NCBI GenBank assembly: GCA_032250895.1 | Contig: JAVVEZ010000087.1 | Coordinates: forward strand, 1-14,437 | Direction of reading: 5' to 3' | Source: JAVVEZ01 sp032250895 | GTDB lineage: Bacteria > Pseudomonadota > Gammaproteobacteria > Pseudomonadales > Pseudohongiellaceae | Length of the DNA stretch: 14,437 nt | Shown: positions 1 to 6,254 of the stretch, piece by piece | Position numbering within the stretch: position 1 is the first letter of the stretch | Layout: every line of letters begins with the position of its first letter | The notes under the pieces: model-generated | The model's database searches: none | What the model was told of the DNA's origin: nothing | The model's input: the letters and a program-made list of their open reading frames with translations, nothing else | Made by a program: the position numbers and the translations under genes

Positions 1-207
1 TGGACCAATGTGGGGAAGTCGCAGGCCGATTAGTTTCTACGGCGCAGACTCCTAGATGATTCTGCGCACGTGGCACAGGCCGTGATGTTGTACAAGTCAA
101 CAAACAAGTGGCCCCCTGCAATATTTGAGGCTGGAGACGGTCATTTGCGGTGAATCGTTTTGTTCGTCTGCGTTTCGTTTTTTCATTTGATCAGGAGGTG
201 CATGAAC
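1..207. other. Left-edge stretch without a supportable gene
   Basis: I see no gene I can support here. The three forward frames close at 31-33, 53-55 and 57-59, so a gene entering from the left could end at one of these stops. The 17 codons open in frame 2 before the TAG at 53-55 are too few to identify anything. The stretch also holds a perfect inverted repeat (42-48 with 61-67). A strong Shine-Dalgarno at 193-199 belongs to the following gene. No convincing sigma-70 promoter was found, although one for the thioredoxin gene is expected here. Confidence 0.5.
42..67. repeat. 7-bp perfect inverted repeat (possible 3' hairpin of an upstream gene)
   Basis: GCGCAGA at 42-48 is matched by TCTGCGC at 61-67 with a 12-nt loop. 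Two forward-frame stop codons lie within the loop, so it could be a stem at the 3' end of a gene off the left edge. No T-run follows on either strand, so it is not a canonical intrinsic terminator. Confidence 0.35.
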
Positions 208-639
208 ATGTATCCACAAAGTAGGAAAGTCATTTTTACCCAGCTTGTGTTGCTGGTCTCCCTGCTGTTTTCCGGTTCTCTGTTCGCGGTGGTGGAAAAA
301 GAGCCATTCACCATTGAACGCTTCGAGGCGTTACAGGCGCAGAATGAAATGATCCTCGTCGATATCAGTGCGTCCTGGTGTCCGGATTGTGCGAAGCAGC
401 AGCTTGTGCTTGAGGAGTATCAAAAGGATTTCCCTGAGTCGAATCTTCGCATTCTCAGCATCGACTTTGACACGCAGAAGGAATGGGTCACGCACTTCCG
501 GGCGCCGAGACAGTCGACCTTGCTGCTTTTTTCCGGTCAGAACCAGATTTGGTTCAGCGTTGCTGAAACCCGCAAGGAGAAGATCTACGAAGCCCTGAAT
601 GAGGGTTGGAGGCCAGCTGTGAAACCGGCTGTTAAATGA
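208..639 (+). CDS. Periplasmic thioredoxin-family protein (CPDC active site)
   Basis: The product is 143 aa and exported, with a thioredoxin fold. The ATG at 208 is preferred because AGGAGGT at 193-199 sits 8 nt upstream; the ATG at 202 is only 2 nt from it. Residues 8-27 form a hydrophobic signal segment ending in SLFA. The redox motif WCPDC places the cysteines at 58 and 61, after a typical DIS-A-S-W strand. The later strand, where thioredoxins carry the cis-proline before Thr, reads QSTLLLF, so Ser replaces Pro. My recollection is that this QST form also occurs in other thioredoxin-like proteins encoded beside ccdA. The stop overlaps the next gene's start by 4 bp, so the two are probably translationally coupled. 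The likely role is to relay electrons from the CcdA-like carrier to periplasmic disulfides. The target is unknown; cytochrome c maturation or oxidative repair are both possible. Confidence 0.85.
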   Translation: MYPQSRKVIFTQLVLLVSLLFSGSLFAVVEKEPFTIERFEALQAQNEMILVDISASWCPDCAKQQLVLEEYQKDFPESNLRILSIDFDTQKEWVTHFRAPRQSTLLLFSGQNQIWFSVAETRKEKIYEALNEGWRPAVKPAVK

Positions 640-1346
640 TGAGTCTTGAATTGACCGCCATACCTTTGGCATTTTTGGCGGGTGTCGTAAGCATTTTATC
701 TCCCTGTGTCTGGCCCCTGGTACCTGTCGTCATGGGCTCAGCTGCCACCAACAGCCGATTGGGACCCTACGCCCTGGCCATGGGTCTGAGTGTTTCCTTT
801 GCCGTTGCCGGCACCTTGCTGACCTTCGTGTTGGTCAATACCGGCACCGACCCGGAGTTTTTCCGTTATATTGCCGCCGGCCTGCTGGTTGCCGCAGGCA
901 TCCTGCTGGTGGTGAAGCCGCTGGGCGAGTGGGTGACGAACCATTTGTCAGCCCTTACCTCCCGCTTCAATGTGGATGCGGACGGAGATCGCTGGTATGG
1001 ACAGTTTGGTGTAGGTTTGCTGCTTGGTCTGGTCTGGCTGCCCTGTGTCGGCCCCACACTGGGCGCGGCGATTGCGTTGGCATCGATGGGTCAGCAGATG
1101 TTCACGGCTTTTATTGTGATGCTGGTGTTCGGCCTCGGTACGGCTTCGGTGCTGCTGCTGGCCGGACTTTTTTCCGGCAAGCTGCTGCAGCGCTGGCGGC
1201 CGGCACTGCTCACCAATGCCGGTCGCGGCAAGTTGTTGCTGGGCTGGATGCTGCTGATCCTGGGTTTGATGGTGCTGACCGGCACCGATAAGGCCTTGCA
1301 GACCTGGGCCTTGATGATATTACCGGAGTGGGCGACCAGTCTGTAG
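636..1346 (+). CDS. CcdA/DsbD-type membrane thiol-disulfide electron carrier
   Basis: The product is a 236-aa inner-membrane protein of the cytochrome c biogenesis CcdA / DsbD transmembrane family. It has about six hydrophobic segments. The diagnostic motifs are SPCVWPLVP (Cys24) and WLPCVGPTLG (Cys137), the two membrane cysteines that receive electrons from cytoplasmic thioredoxin and pass them outward. The length is normal for stand-alone CcdA, and there are no fused DsbD periplasmic domains. The start ATGATG overlaps the thioredoxin stop codon by 4 bp (636-639), so the pair is an operon and the exported thioredoxin is its probable partner. No downstream terminator with a T-run is evident. 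A GC-rich palindrome lies 43 bp past the stop. Confidence 0.88.
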   Translation: MMSLELTAIPLAFLAGVVSILSPCVWPLVPVVMGSAATNSRLGPYALAMGLSVSFAVAGTLLTFVLVNTGTDPEFFRYIAAGLLVAAGILLVVKPLGEWVTNHLSALTSRFNVDADGDRWYGQFGVGLLLGLVWLPCVGPTLGAAIALASMGQQMFTAFIVMLVFGLGTASVLLLAGLFSGKLLQRWRPALLTNAGRGKLLLGWMLLILGLMVLTGTDKALQTWALMILPEWATSL

Positions 1347-1388
1347 TCGGCAATGCTGGCTGCCAGTCAGTCGAATAAATAAACATGG

Positions 1389-1407
1389 TTTCCCGCCTGT
1401 GCGGGAA
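1389..1407. repeat. REP-like GC-rich palindrome
   Basis: TTCCCGC (1390-1396) and GCGGGAA (1401-1407) are perfect inverted copies around a 4-nt CTGT loop, flanked by GG on the left and TGCC on the right. The TTCCCGC/GCGGGAA core resembles dispersed palindromic repeats seen in many proteobacterial intergenic regions. No T-run follows on either strand. It may stabilise the 3' end of the thioredoxin-ccdA transcript. Confidence 0.5.
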
Positions 1408-1442
1408 TGCCAAACAAAACAAGATTGTTCCAGGTGTATCTT

Positions 1443-2426
1443 ATGAAAAAGTCCCTGCTGATTTTGCGATCCCTGCTGGCTGTGCTGGCCCTGGGCCTGA
1501 CCTCCGGTCTTGCCGCACAAGAGCCCACCATCATTCGCGGCGAAAAAATCTCCCCCGATTTTCCGTATGAATCGCATTATGTGGAGGTGCTGGGCTCGCG
1601 GATGCACTATGTTGATGAGGGTGAGGGTGATCCCATACTCTTTATTCACGGCAATCCGACCTCTTCCTATTTATGGCGTAATGTCATTCCTCATGTCAGT
1701 GGTCATTACCGGGCCATTGCCGTTGATCTGATTGGCATGGGCAAATCCGACAAGCCTGAGCTCGACTACACCTACCTCGATCACCGGCGTTATCTGAATG
1801 CCTTTATTCAGGCGCTGGATCTGAAGAATATTACCTTCGTCATCCATGACTGGGGTTCCGTGCTGGGTTTCGACTATGCCATGCACAATGAGGCCAACAC
1901 CCTGGGTGTTGCTTTTATGGAAGCGCTCATTCCGCCACGTTTTCCGATACCGGCGGAGCCTCCGGCAGACAGCATATTTGGCCGCTTCAGAACCGCAGGA
2001 GAAGGTGAAAAGCTGATTTACGAAGACCATTACTTTATGGAACAAATGGTACCCGGTGGTGTGGTGAGGAAATTGTCGGAAGAGGAGATGAACCATTATC
2101 GGGAACCCTACCTCGCCGAGGGCAGCCGCAAACCGATCCTGCAATGGCCACGGGAATTACCCATGGGCGGCAAGCCGGCCGCCAATGTCGAGGTCATCAG
2201 CAGCATCGGGGCCTGGATGAAGACGACGAAGATGCCCATGCTGCATCTGTGGGCAGGCTCAGGCGGCATGAACCCCGATGGCAATGCCCGCTACTATGTC
2301 GACAATGTCGCGGATATCGAGTCGTATTTTCTGGGCGAGGGACGCCATTATCTGCAGGAAGACCACCCGGAAATGATCGGAGTGGCGGTCAATGACTGGC
2401 GTCGCCGGCTGGATGAACGAAAATAG
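1443..2426 (+). CDS. Haloalkane dehalogenase-like alpha/beta hydrolase with signal peptide
   Basis: The 327-aa product matches the haloalkane dehalogenase family, which hydrolyses carbon-halogen bonds to an alcohol and halide. The visible residues fit subfamily II (DhaA-like): Asn71 in HGNPTSS (halide binding), nucleophile Asp136 and halide-binding Trp137 in VIHDWGS, acid Glu160 in FMEALIPP, and base His302 in RHYLQEDHPE. Residues 1-25 form a signal peptide (MKKSLL, hydrophobic core, then LAA before QEP), so it is probably periplasmic. That is less usual for the family, whose best-studied members are cytoplasmic. The ATG at 1443 is chosen because it begins this signal peptide and has AGGTG at 1432-1436; an in-frame ATG at 1407 would bury the signal. 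It lies 96 bp after the ccdA-like gene and may have its own promoter. True dehalogenase activity and substrate cannot be read from the sequence. Confidence 0.85.
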   Translation: MKKSLLILRSLLAVLALGLTSGLAAQEPTIIRGEKISPDFPYESHYVEVLGSRMHYVDEGEGDPILFIHGNPTSSYLWRNVIPHVSGHYRAIAVDLIGMGKSDKPELDYTYLDHRRYLNAFIQALDLKNITFVIHDWGSVLGFDYAMHNEANTLGVAFMEALIPPRFPIPAEPPADSIFGRFRTAGEGEKLIYEDHYFMEQMVPGGVVRKLSEEEMNHYREPYLAEGSRKPILQWPRELPMGGKPAANVEVISSIGAWMKTTKMPMLHLWAGSGGMNPDGNARYYVDNVADIESYFLGEGRHYLQEDHPEMIGVAVNDWRRRLDERK

Positions 2427-2435
2427 GGTTCAGAA

Positions 2436-2921
2436 TCAACTCGAGACCGTTTTTTCAAGGCGGAACAGCAGGGTGTGAAAGCGCTGGACCTGGCGGAGTC
2501 CTTCCTGCCGCAGGCTCTGGTATTCAGACTGATTGAGTTTGCCGCGGGCGAGGGCGGCACCAAGCTGCTTCGCCACAGTATCGGCTTGCGGGGTGTTGGT
2601 GGCCTGGTCTGGCAGAAAGTCCTCGTTACTCAGGTCCTCCAGCTCCCTCAGTGGCAGGCAATGGTGCTTCAGGATGGCGGCATATTCGTACAGGATGGCG
2701 TAATTGCGGCTGATTTCCTGAATCAGCACGGAGTCCAGTAAACCCAGCTTCCGGCTCGGGTCATTGGGGTTCACCTCATTTTCCAGTGTCTCTGGAGTCT
2801 TGCCAAGAAGCTGGCTCAAAGCCTTGCTGCCACCCGGATAAGCCCGTACCGTGCGATGAGCCGCCGCTGCCAGCGGAAAGTAGTCGGATTTGATGGGTGA
2901 CATATCGTTTGTGGATGGCAT
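2436..2921 (-). CDS. Phage regulatory CII-like protein
   Basis: The 161-aa product resembles the Phage_CP76 / CII regulatory family of P2- and 186-like phages. The recognisable region is residues 20-55, with HRTVRAYPGGSKALSQLLGK followed by an N-EVNPND-type segment. The C-terminal half is predicted helical. In such phages, CII-type proteins control entry into lysogeny. The ATG at 2921 is supported by AAGGA 9 nt upstream; an in-frame ATG at 2903 is an alternative. The gene is convergent with the haloalkane dehalogenase-like gene, with only 9 bp between stops and no visible terminator. It lies 96 bp downstream of the ribbon-helix-helix gene on the same strand and probably shares its promoter. 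No phage structural, integrase or replication genes are in view. Confidence 0.72.
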   Translation of the reverse strand: MPSTNDMSPIKSDYFPLAAAAHRTVRAYPGGSKALSQLLGKTPETLENEVNPNDPSRKLGLLDSVLIQEISRNYAILYEYAAILKHHCLPLRELEDLSNEDFLPDQATNTPQADTVAKQLGAALARGKLNQSEYQSLRQEGLRQVQRFHTLLFRLEKTVSS

Positions 2922-3017
2922 GGGAGTTCGTCCTTGTCATGCGGATGACCGGAAAAGACCGGGGTGGAATTTCTTCGTTGTGTCTAATCTCCGCGGGTCT
3001 CTGTTGTTTGCTTTTTG

Positions 3018-3230
3018 CTATGCCGGAGAATCCGCCGCGTTTTCCTCGTCACTTAGCGGTGACAGGCCAAGCTGTCTTTCCCTTTCCGCGACGGCATCCT
3101 CCACCATGATTCTTACCAATTGCGATACGGGCCTGCGTTCCAGTTTCGCCAGACGCTCTATCCGTTGATTTAATTCAGGGTTTGCGGGACGAAAAGAAAT
3201 CGTTGCAGGATATTGATTATTTCCTTTCAT
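3018..3230 (-). CDS. Small ribbon-helix-helix (CopG/Arc-type) protein
   Basis: The 70-aa product begins with a polar stretch and a beta-strand-like segment YPATISFRP (residues 7-15). Two helices follow: NPELNQRIERLAKLE, then VSQLVRIMVEDAVAERE, and an acidic tail. This order fits the ribbon-helix-helix DNA-binding fold, which works as a dimer on short repeated operators. It is the first gene of the leftward arm of the regulatory module, with the AT-rich control region directly upstream. The ATG at 3230 has no clear Shine-Dalgarno. Both this gene and the CII-like gene have ACTCCC immediately before the ATG. It could be an orphan antitoxin-like protein, but no toxin gene sits beside it. Confidence 0.6.
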   Translation of the reverse strand: MKGNNQYPATISFRPANPELNQRIERLAKLERRPVSQLVRIMVEDAVAERERQLGLSPLSDEENAADSPA

Positions 3231-3243
3231 GGGAGTGTAATCC

Positions 3244-3259
3244 GTTTACATTGTTTACA
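3244..3259. promoter_or_regulatory. Direct repeat GTTTACA x2 (candidate operator)
   Basis: GTTTACA occurs at 3244-3250 and again at 3253-3259, separated by TT, giving a 9-bp period. It begins 14 bp upstream of the ribbon-helix-helix start codon. Closely spaced short direct repeats are a common binding layout for ribbon-helix-helix dimers of dimers, so autoregulation is a reasonable inference. Confidence 0.4.
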
Positions 3260-3307
3260 AATAAAACAAAAATTTATATTTTTGTGATTTATTTATTTTT
3301 TTGTAAA
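3254..3307. repeat. Inverted repeat TTTACAAA / TTTGTAAA in the divergent region
   Basis: TTTACAAA at 3254-3261 and its perfect complement TTTGTAAA at 3300-3307 lie 38 bp apart. The left arm overlaps the second copy of the direct repeat. The two arms could be paired operator sites, one near each divergent gene start. The region is AT-rich, so chance matches are more likely than in ordinary sequence. Confidence 0.35.
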
Positions 3308-3341
3308 TTCTATTTCCATTAAAGATATTGTCAACTGCTTT

Positions 3342-4178
3342 ATGCCTGCTGACCTGGCTGATTTCCCTGCAAGACTCGATTTTCTGCTGGCCGGACGCAT
3401 GCCTGCTGCCTGGAGTCGGCAACTGGGCATACAACCGAATATGGTCACCCGCATGAGAGCCGGCCATATTCCGGGGCATGAGGTGCTGATGCGGATCATG
3501 CGTGCGGAAAATGTTTCGCTGTCATGGTTCACGGCGGGACTGGGCACACCTTTCCTCGTGAACAGTTATTTGTTGTATGAGGACTTCGAGGAAGACTTCC
3601 AAAAAGCCACAGGTGCTGATCCGGATTCAGCGCTGCACATTCTCGACAGCGTCATTGGTCCGGTGCTGATACTGAAAACACCTCAACAGAATTTCCATCC
3701 AGGAAAGCGATCCTCGCATCAGGCCGGGATTCATGTCTTCGCCACTCTGTGGTCAGAGCGTCTGAAAGCGCTGCTCGAAACCCGGCTGGAACAGGAGCAG
3801 AGCCATTATCATTTCCTGCCGGAGGCGGATACCCGTGAAATCGGCCGGGGCCGGGTGGGCACGTTCAGGATATTCGGTGATGACTCCAGCAGGGGTCTGC
3901 TGGATCAGGCCAATGTCAGCACGGTTCCCCGCTTCGACAGACGCAAGACCATAGCGGCCGATGTCAGGGAGGCTCGGGAGGACTATGTCGTGGATGCCGC
4001 GCTGATGCGGGCAACCATCAGCACGGTCGAAGGCGTGTGCCAGGCTGAAGGTCTGACGCTCAGCCATGAGCAGAAGGCGCGCGTGATCACGGCGGTGTTT
4101 CGCCATCTGCAGCGCGCCGGCTTGAGTGCCAGGAATATCGATATCAATCTGGTCCTGTCAGTGGTCGAGGCGGTTTGA
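3342..4178 (+). CDS. CI-like phage repressor family HTH protein
   Basis: The 278-aa product opens with a region (residues 8-67) matching the phage CI repressor N-terminal family: FPARLDFLLAG, then WSRQLGIQPNMVTRMRAG as the helix-turn-helix, then ENVSLSWFTAGLGTPF. There is no recognisable LexA/CI S24 self-cleavage domain. The C-terminal part has ALMRATISTVEGVCQAEG followed by LSHEQKARVITAVFRHL, a helical tail of the type seen in P2/Mu-like phage regulators. The middle portion (about 75-200) is unrecognised. The protein should bind DNA, probably at the divergent control region, and oppose the leftward CII-like arm. Lack of a cleavage domain argues against classic RecA-dependent induction. The ATG at 3342 lacks a clear Shine-Dalgarno, and no better in-frame start is obvious. 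Confidence 0.68.
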   Translation: MPADLADFPARLDFLLAGRMPAAWSRQLGIQPNMVTRMRAGHIPGHEVLMRIMRAENVSLSWFTAGLGTPFLVNSYLLYEDFEEDFQKATGADPDSALHILDSVIGPVLILKTPQQNFHPGKRSSHQAGIHVFATLWSERLKALLETRLEQEQSHYHFLPEADTREIGRGRVGTFRIFGDDSSRGLLDQANVSTVPRFDRRKTIAADVREAREDYVVDAALMRATISTVEGVCQAEGLTLSHEQKARVITAVFRHLQRAGLSARNIDINLVLSVVEAV

Positions 4179-4205
4179 CAGCCATCAGGGCCATGCGAGG
4201 CTGAC

Positions 4206-4232
4206 TGCTTTCGGTCTGTTTCTTCGGAAGCA
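4206..4232 (+). terminator. Possible hairpin terminator after the CI-like gene
   Basis: TGCTTTCGG (4206-4214) can pair with TCGGAAGCA (4224-4232) through a 9-bp stem that includes two G-U pairs, with a 9-nt loop. It lies 28 bp after the CI-like stop codon. The sequence that follows is only moderately T-rich, so termination efficiency is doubtful. Confidence 0.33.
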
Positions 4233-4236
4233 TCTG

Positions 4237-4285
4237 CGTTATTTAAATCTGTTATTTGAATCCGGGCTGTTATTTGACTCTGGAC
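4237..4285 (+). repeat. Short imperfect tandem repeat upstream of the radical SAM gene
   Basis: Two adjacent 18-bp units, 4250-4267 and 4268-4285, share TGTTATTTGA-TC-GG-C with three differences. They are preceded by a truncated related unit at 4237-4249 (CGTTATTTAAATC). The array ends directly at the candidate -35 element of the downstream promoter, so the units may be protein-binding sites. Confidence 0.5.
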
Positions 4286-4314
4286 TTGTCCGATTCAGGG
4301 GTTTAGGCTATGGT
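4286..4314 (+). promoter_or_regulatory. Candidate sigma-70 promoter for the radical SAM gene
   Basis: TTGTCC (4286-4291) and TATGGT (4309-4314) are separated by 17 bp, each matching four of six consensus positions. Transcription would begin near 4321 and leave a leader of about 80 nt before the ATG at 4404, which supports that start over the GTG at 4326. Confidence 0.35.
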
Positions 4315-4403
4315 CCAGTACTCATGTGAAAACGCGTGCTATCCAAAAATCAATAATTAATCAGGCACGTTCCCTTGCTGGACGTTCTAAGGAAATTATC
4401 AAC

Positions 4404-6233
4404 ATGTTCCCCTTGCACCGCTCCCGGGAATCGGGGGCCAGCGATAAACTTGCTTTGACCGGCGGCAATGCCGGATCTGTCTTTCATTTTGTGATGATCA
4501 AGCCTTCGCATTACGACGACGAAGGTTATCCCATCCAATGGTATCGCTCGCTGATTCCGTCAAACTCCCTGGCCTGCCTGAACGGTCTGGCTGAGGATGC
4601 CAACAGGCGTCAGGTCCTCGGCCCGGACGTGGAAATCCGGATGCATACGATTGACGAGACCAATCAGCGCGTGCGTGTGGACAAAATCATTCGCATGATT
4701 CAGCGCAGCGGCGGGCAGGGCCTGATCGGACTGATTGGCGTCCAATCCAATCAGTTTCCACGTGCTGTGGATATCGCCCGTCCGTTTCGCGCAGCCGGGT
4801 TGCCGGTGGTCATCGGTGGCTTTCATGTCTCCGGCTGTCTCGCCATGCTGCCCGAGATGCCTGTGGAAATGCTCGAGGCCCAGAGTCTGGGGATCAGCTT
4901 TTTTGCCGGTGAGGCAGAGGAAGGACGGCTGGATATTTTGCTGCGGGATGCCCACGGTGGCAGCCTCGAAGCGCTGTACAACTTCATGGATGATCTGCCG
5001 GATCTCGCGGATGCCCCGATGCCGATTCTGCCCGCAGCCCATCTGCAGCGCACCATGGATACGCAATCGAGTATCGATCTCGGACGCGGCTGTCCGTATC
5101 AGTGTTCGTTCTGCACCATCATCAACGTGCAGGGCCGCAAGAGCCGGGTGCGCAGTCCGGACGAACTGGAACGATGCATCCGCGACAACCTGGCACAGGG
5201 GGTCAATCGCTTTTTCATTACCGATGACAATTTTGCCCGCAATCAGGGTTGGGAAGCGCTGTTCGACCGCCTGATTCAATTGCGCGAAGGCGAAGGTCTG
5301 AACATCCGTTTTATCATTCAGGTGGACACCCTGTGCCACAAGATCCCCAATTTCATTGAAAAAGCCGCACGCGCCGGCGTGAAGCGTGCCTTCATCGGCC
5401 TGGAAAACATCAATCCGGACAACCTGCTGGCGGCCCGAAAACGTCAGAACAAGATCACCGAATACCGCGACATGCTGCAGAAATGGAAATGGCACGGCGT
5501 GACGACCTATGCCGGCTACATCCTTGGATTTCCGGGTGATACACGGGAATCGATTTTGCGCGACGTCGAAATCATCAAGCGGGAATTGCCGCTGGACCTG
5601 CTGGAGTTCTTTATTCTGACGCCCTTGCCGGGCTCTGAAGATCACAAGGTTTTGCTGGATAAAGGCGAGTGGATGGATCCCGATCTCAACAAATACGATC
5701 TGCATCACCGGGTCAGCCACCATCCGCGGATGTCGGATAAGGAATGGGACGAGGTCTACAAGGCGGCCTGGAAGGCTTACTATACCCCGGCGCACATTGA
5801 AACCATCATGCGCCGTTCCGCGGTTGGTCCGCGCCCAAAAGCGCCACGACTACTTTCTTTGATGCTGTGGTTCTACGCCACCATCGCCATCGAGAATGTG
5901 CATCCATTGGAGGGTGGCTATTTCCGGCTCAAGTACCGGCGCGATCGTCGCCATGGACTGCCGCTGGAAAACCCGTGCAGATTTTATGTCCGCTATGCAA
6001 CGGAGACGGTCTGCAAGCATCTGCATTTTTGCGCCTTGATTCTGCGTCAGCTTCCAGGCTACCTGAGGGTGCGTTTCAGTATCAACCCGGGTGCCTATAC
6101 GGATCTTTCCTTGACCCATGCGGATCGTGCGTCGGAAGAGTCCCTGGGGCTGTTCAATGGAACCCGGGGAGGTGATGAATACCTGGCCCGCAGCCGCCGC
6201 AGCGCGGAGCTCGTCGCACAGGCCCGGCAATAG
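4404..6233 (+). CDS. Radical SAM enzyme with B12-binding-like N-terminal region, unknown substrate
   Basis: The product is 609 aa from the ATG at 4404, which has AAGGA at 4389-4393. A GTG at 4326 would add 26 residues but has no ribosome site. The radical SAM motif is GRGCPYQCSFC, with Cys230, Cys234 and Cys237 binding the 4Fe-4S cluster that cleaves S-adenosylmethionine. The N-terminal 200 residues look like the Rossmann-type domain of B12-dependent radical SAM enzymes: LIGLIGVQSNQFPRAVDIAR, VVIGGFHVSG, then a FAGEAEEGR segment. The cobalamin-ligating DxHxxG motif is not visible, as is usual for this class. After the barrel, GFPGDTRESIL and FILTPLPGSEDH are typical of the family. A long C-terminal extension follows (about 470-609, ENVHPLEGGYFRLKYRR). 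The gene stands alone, with only 21 bp to the convergent dehydrogenase gene, so context gives no substrate. A methyltransferase or other C-C bond chemistry is possible. Confidence 0.8.
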   Translation: MFPLHRSRESGASDKLALTGGNAGSVFHFVMIKPSHYDDEGYPIQWYRSLIPSNSLACLNGLAEDANRRQVLGPDVEIRMHTIDETNQRVRVDKIIRMIQRSGGQGLIGLIGVQSNQFPRAVDIARPFRAAGLPVVIGGFHVSGCLAMLPEMPVEMLEAQSLGISFFAGEAEEGRLDILLRDAHGGSLEALYNFMDDLPDLADAPMPILPAAHLQRTMDTQSSIDLGRGCPYQCSFCTIINVQGRKSRVRSPDELERCIRDNLAQGVNRFFITDDNFARNQGWEALFDRLIQLREGEGLNIRFIIQVDTLCHKIPNFIEKAARAGVKRAFIGLENINPDNLLAARKRQNKITEYRDMLQKWKWHGVTTYAGYILGFPGDTRESILRDVEIIKRELPLDLLEFFILTPLPGSEDHKVLLDKGEWMDPDLNKYDLHHRVSHHPRMSDKEWDEVYKAAWKAYYTPAHIETIMRRSAVGPRPKAPRLLSLMLWFYATIAIENVHPLEGGYFRLKYRRDRRHGLPLENPCRFYVRYATETVCKHLHFCALILRQLPGYLRVRFSINPGAYTDLSLTHADRASEESLGLFNGTRGGDEYLARSRRSAELVAQARQ

Positions 6234-6254
6234 GGATGGAGGCGGGGGGCGCTG

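Larger units (their letters stand above)
3231..3341. promoter_or_regulatory. Divergent AT-rich control region of the CI/CII-like module
   Basis: This 111-bp gap separates the starts of the leftward ribbon-helix-helix/CII-like arm and the rightward CI-like gene. It is far richer in A and T than its flanks, with long T and A runs at 3260-3303. It contains a direct repeat (3244-3259) and an inverted repeat (3254-3261 with 3300-3307), which are plausible operators for one or both regulators. Promoters for both arms are expected here, but the homopolymer-rich sequence allows many equally weak matches, so I do not name hexamers. Confidence 0.55.

Noticed and set aside
1347..1388. CTGGCTGCCAG as a terminator stem after the ccdA-like gene
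   Set aside because: The palindrome leaves a loop of only one to three bases and no T-run follows.
2475..2741. 88-codon plus-strand frame opposite the CII-like gene
   Set aside because: The minus-strand CII-like protein has family similarity and a Shine-Dalgarno; the opposite frame has neither.
3018..3230. Toxin-antitoxin pair involving the ribbon-helix-helix protein
   Set aside because: Neither neighbour looks like a toxin. The downstream gene is CII-like and starts 96 bp away, and the upstream gene is a divergent repressor.
4126..4329. 67-codon plus-strand frame containing LLFESG-LLFDSG
   Set aside because: It overlaps the end of the CI-like gene and covers the tandem repeats and promoter. 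The peptide repeat simply reflects the 18-bp DNA repeat, and there is no ribosome site.
4560..5795. 411-codon open frame on the minus strand
   Set aside because: It lies fully opposite the radical SAM gene, whose forward translation carries the cluster motif and family landmarks. The reverse product has no recognisable domain. It is a composition-driven shadow.
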